Source: Bacteroidales bacterium
GTDB taxonomy: Bacteria; Bacteroidota; Bacteroidia; Bacteroidales; Tenuifilaceae
Assembly (NCBI GenBank): GCA_028680705.1
Contig: JAQUJY010000026.1
Location: 1 to 34,751 of the forward strand
Length of the DNA: 34,751 nt
Direction of reading: 5' to 3'
In this document: positions 34,710 through 34,751 of the stretch, in pieces
Layout: each line of letters begins with the position of its first letter
How positions within the stretch are numbered: the first letter of the stretch is position 1
Program-made: the position numbers and the translations under genes
Notes under the pieces: generated by a model
Databases searched by the model: none
The model's input: only the letters and a program-made list of their open reading frames with translations
Told to the model about the DNA's origin: nothing

Positions 34710-34751
34710 AATATCGAATTTACGACGCTAAAATACGAATATATTTTTTGT

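Overview
The window is chromosomal DNA from a member of the Bacteroidota, most likely a free-living Bacteroidales/Marinilabiliales-type bacterium. Four secreted proteins end in a type IX secretion (T9SS, Por) sorting domain. The envelope proteins include a TonB-dependent receptor and SPII lipoproteins. DUF2723, DUF2807 and DUF4465 proteins are typical of the phylum. Several promoters fit the Bacteroidota consensus (TTTG at -33, TAnnTTTG at -7). No rRNA, tRNA, CRISPR array, intact insertion sequence or phage gene was seen.

Layout. 1-2011 (-): the 5' two thirds or so of a multi-spanning DUF2723 glycosyltransferase-like protein, cut by the window edge. 2190-8803 (+): a SUI1/eIF1-like factor, a T9SS-sorted EEP-type nuclease/phosphatase, a HExxH-propeller-outer-membrane-barrel protein, 5-formyltetrahydrofolate cyclo-ligase, and a T9SS-sorted endonuclease I. 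9189-12165 (-): a coupled pair made of a hydantoinase/oxoprolinase-type ATPase and a histone-deacetylase-fold amidohydrolase with a C-terminal four-cysteine motif. 12575-17232 (-): the conserved yceD-rpmF-plsX-fabH lipid/ribosome cluster with typA upstream. 17564-21278 (-): a transglutaminase-like lipoprotein, a DUF2807 protein, and a GntR/ABC cassette with a convincing promoter and palindromic operator. 21975-23043 (-): an ECF sigma factor and a co-translated 4-TM protein.

23283-31027 (-) is a vitamin B12 uptake locus. A cobalamin riboswitch (30815-30970) precedes a T9SS-sorted propeller/DUF4465 protein, a second T9SS surface protein, a BtuB-like TonB-dependent receptor and a BtuG-like propeller lipoprotein. 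The first gene starts 500 nt after the aptamer, and a strong hairpin separates it from the rest of the operon. 31242-34709 holds an acetate/succinate-type transporter (+), PepE dipeptidase (-), and a TPR membrane protein (-) whose C-terminal domain looks like a decayed SpoIIE/PP2C phosphatase.

Points most worth following: the hydantoinase-HDAC pair, the architecture and long leader of the B12 locus, the barrel-anchored metalloprotease-like protein, the pseudo-phosphatase TPR protein, and GGAGG ribosome-binding sites that appear at coupled gene junctions in a phylum that seldom uses them. All calls come from reading the sequence and family knowledge; no database search was run.
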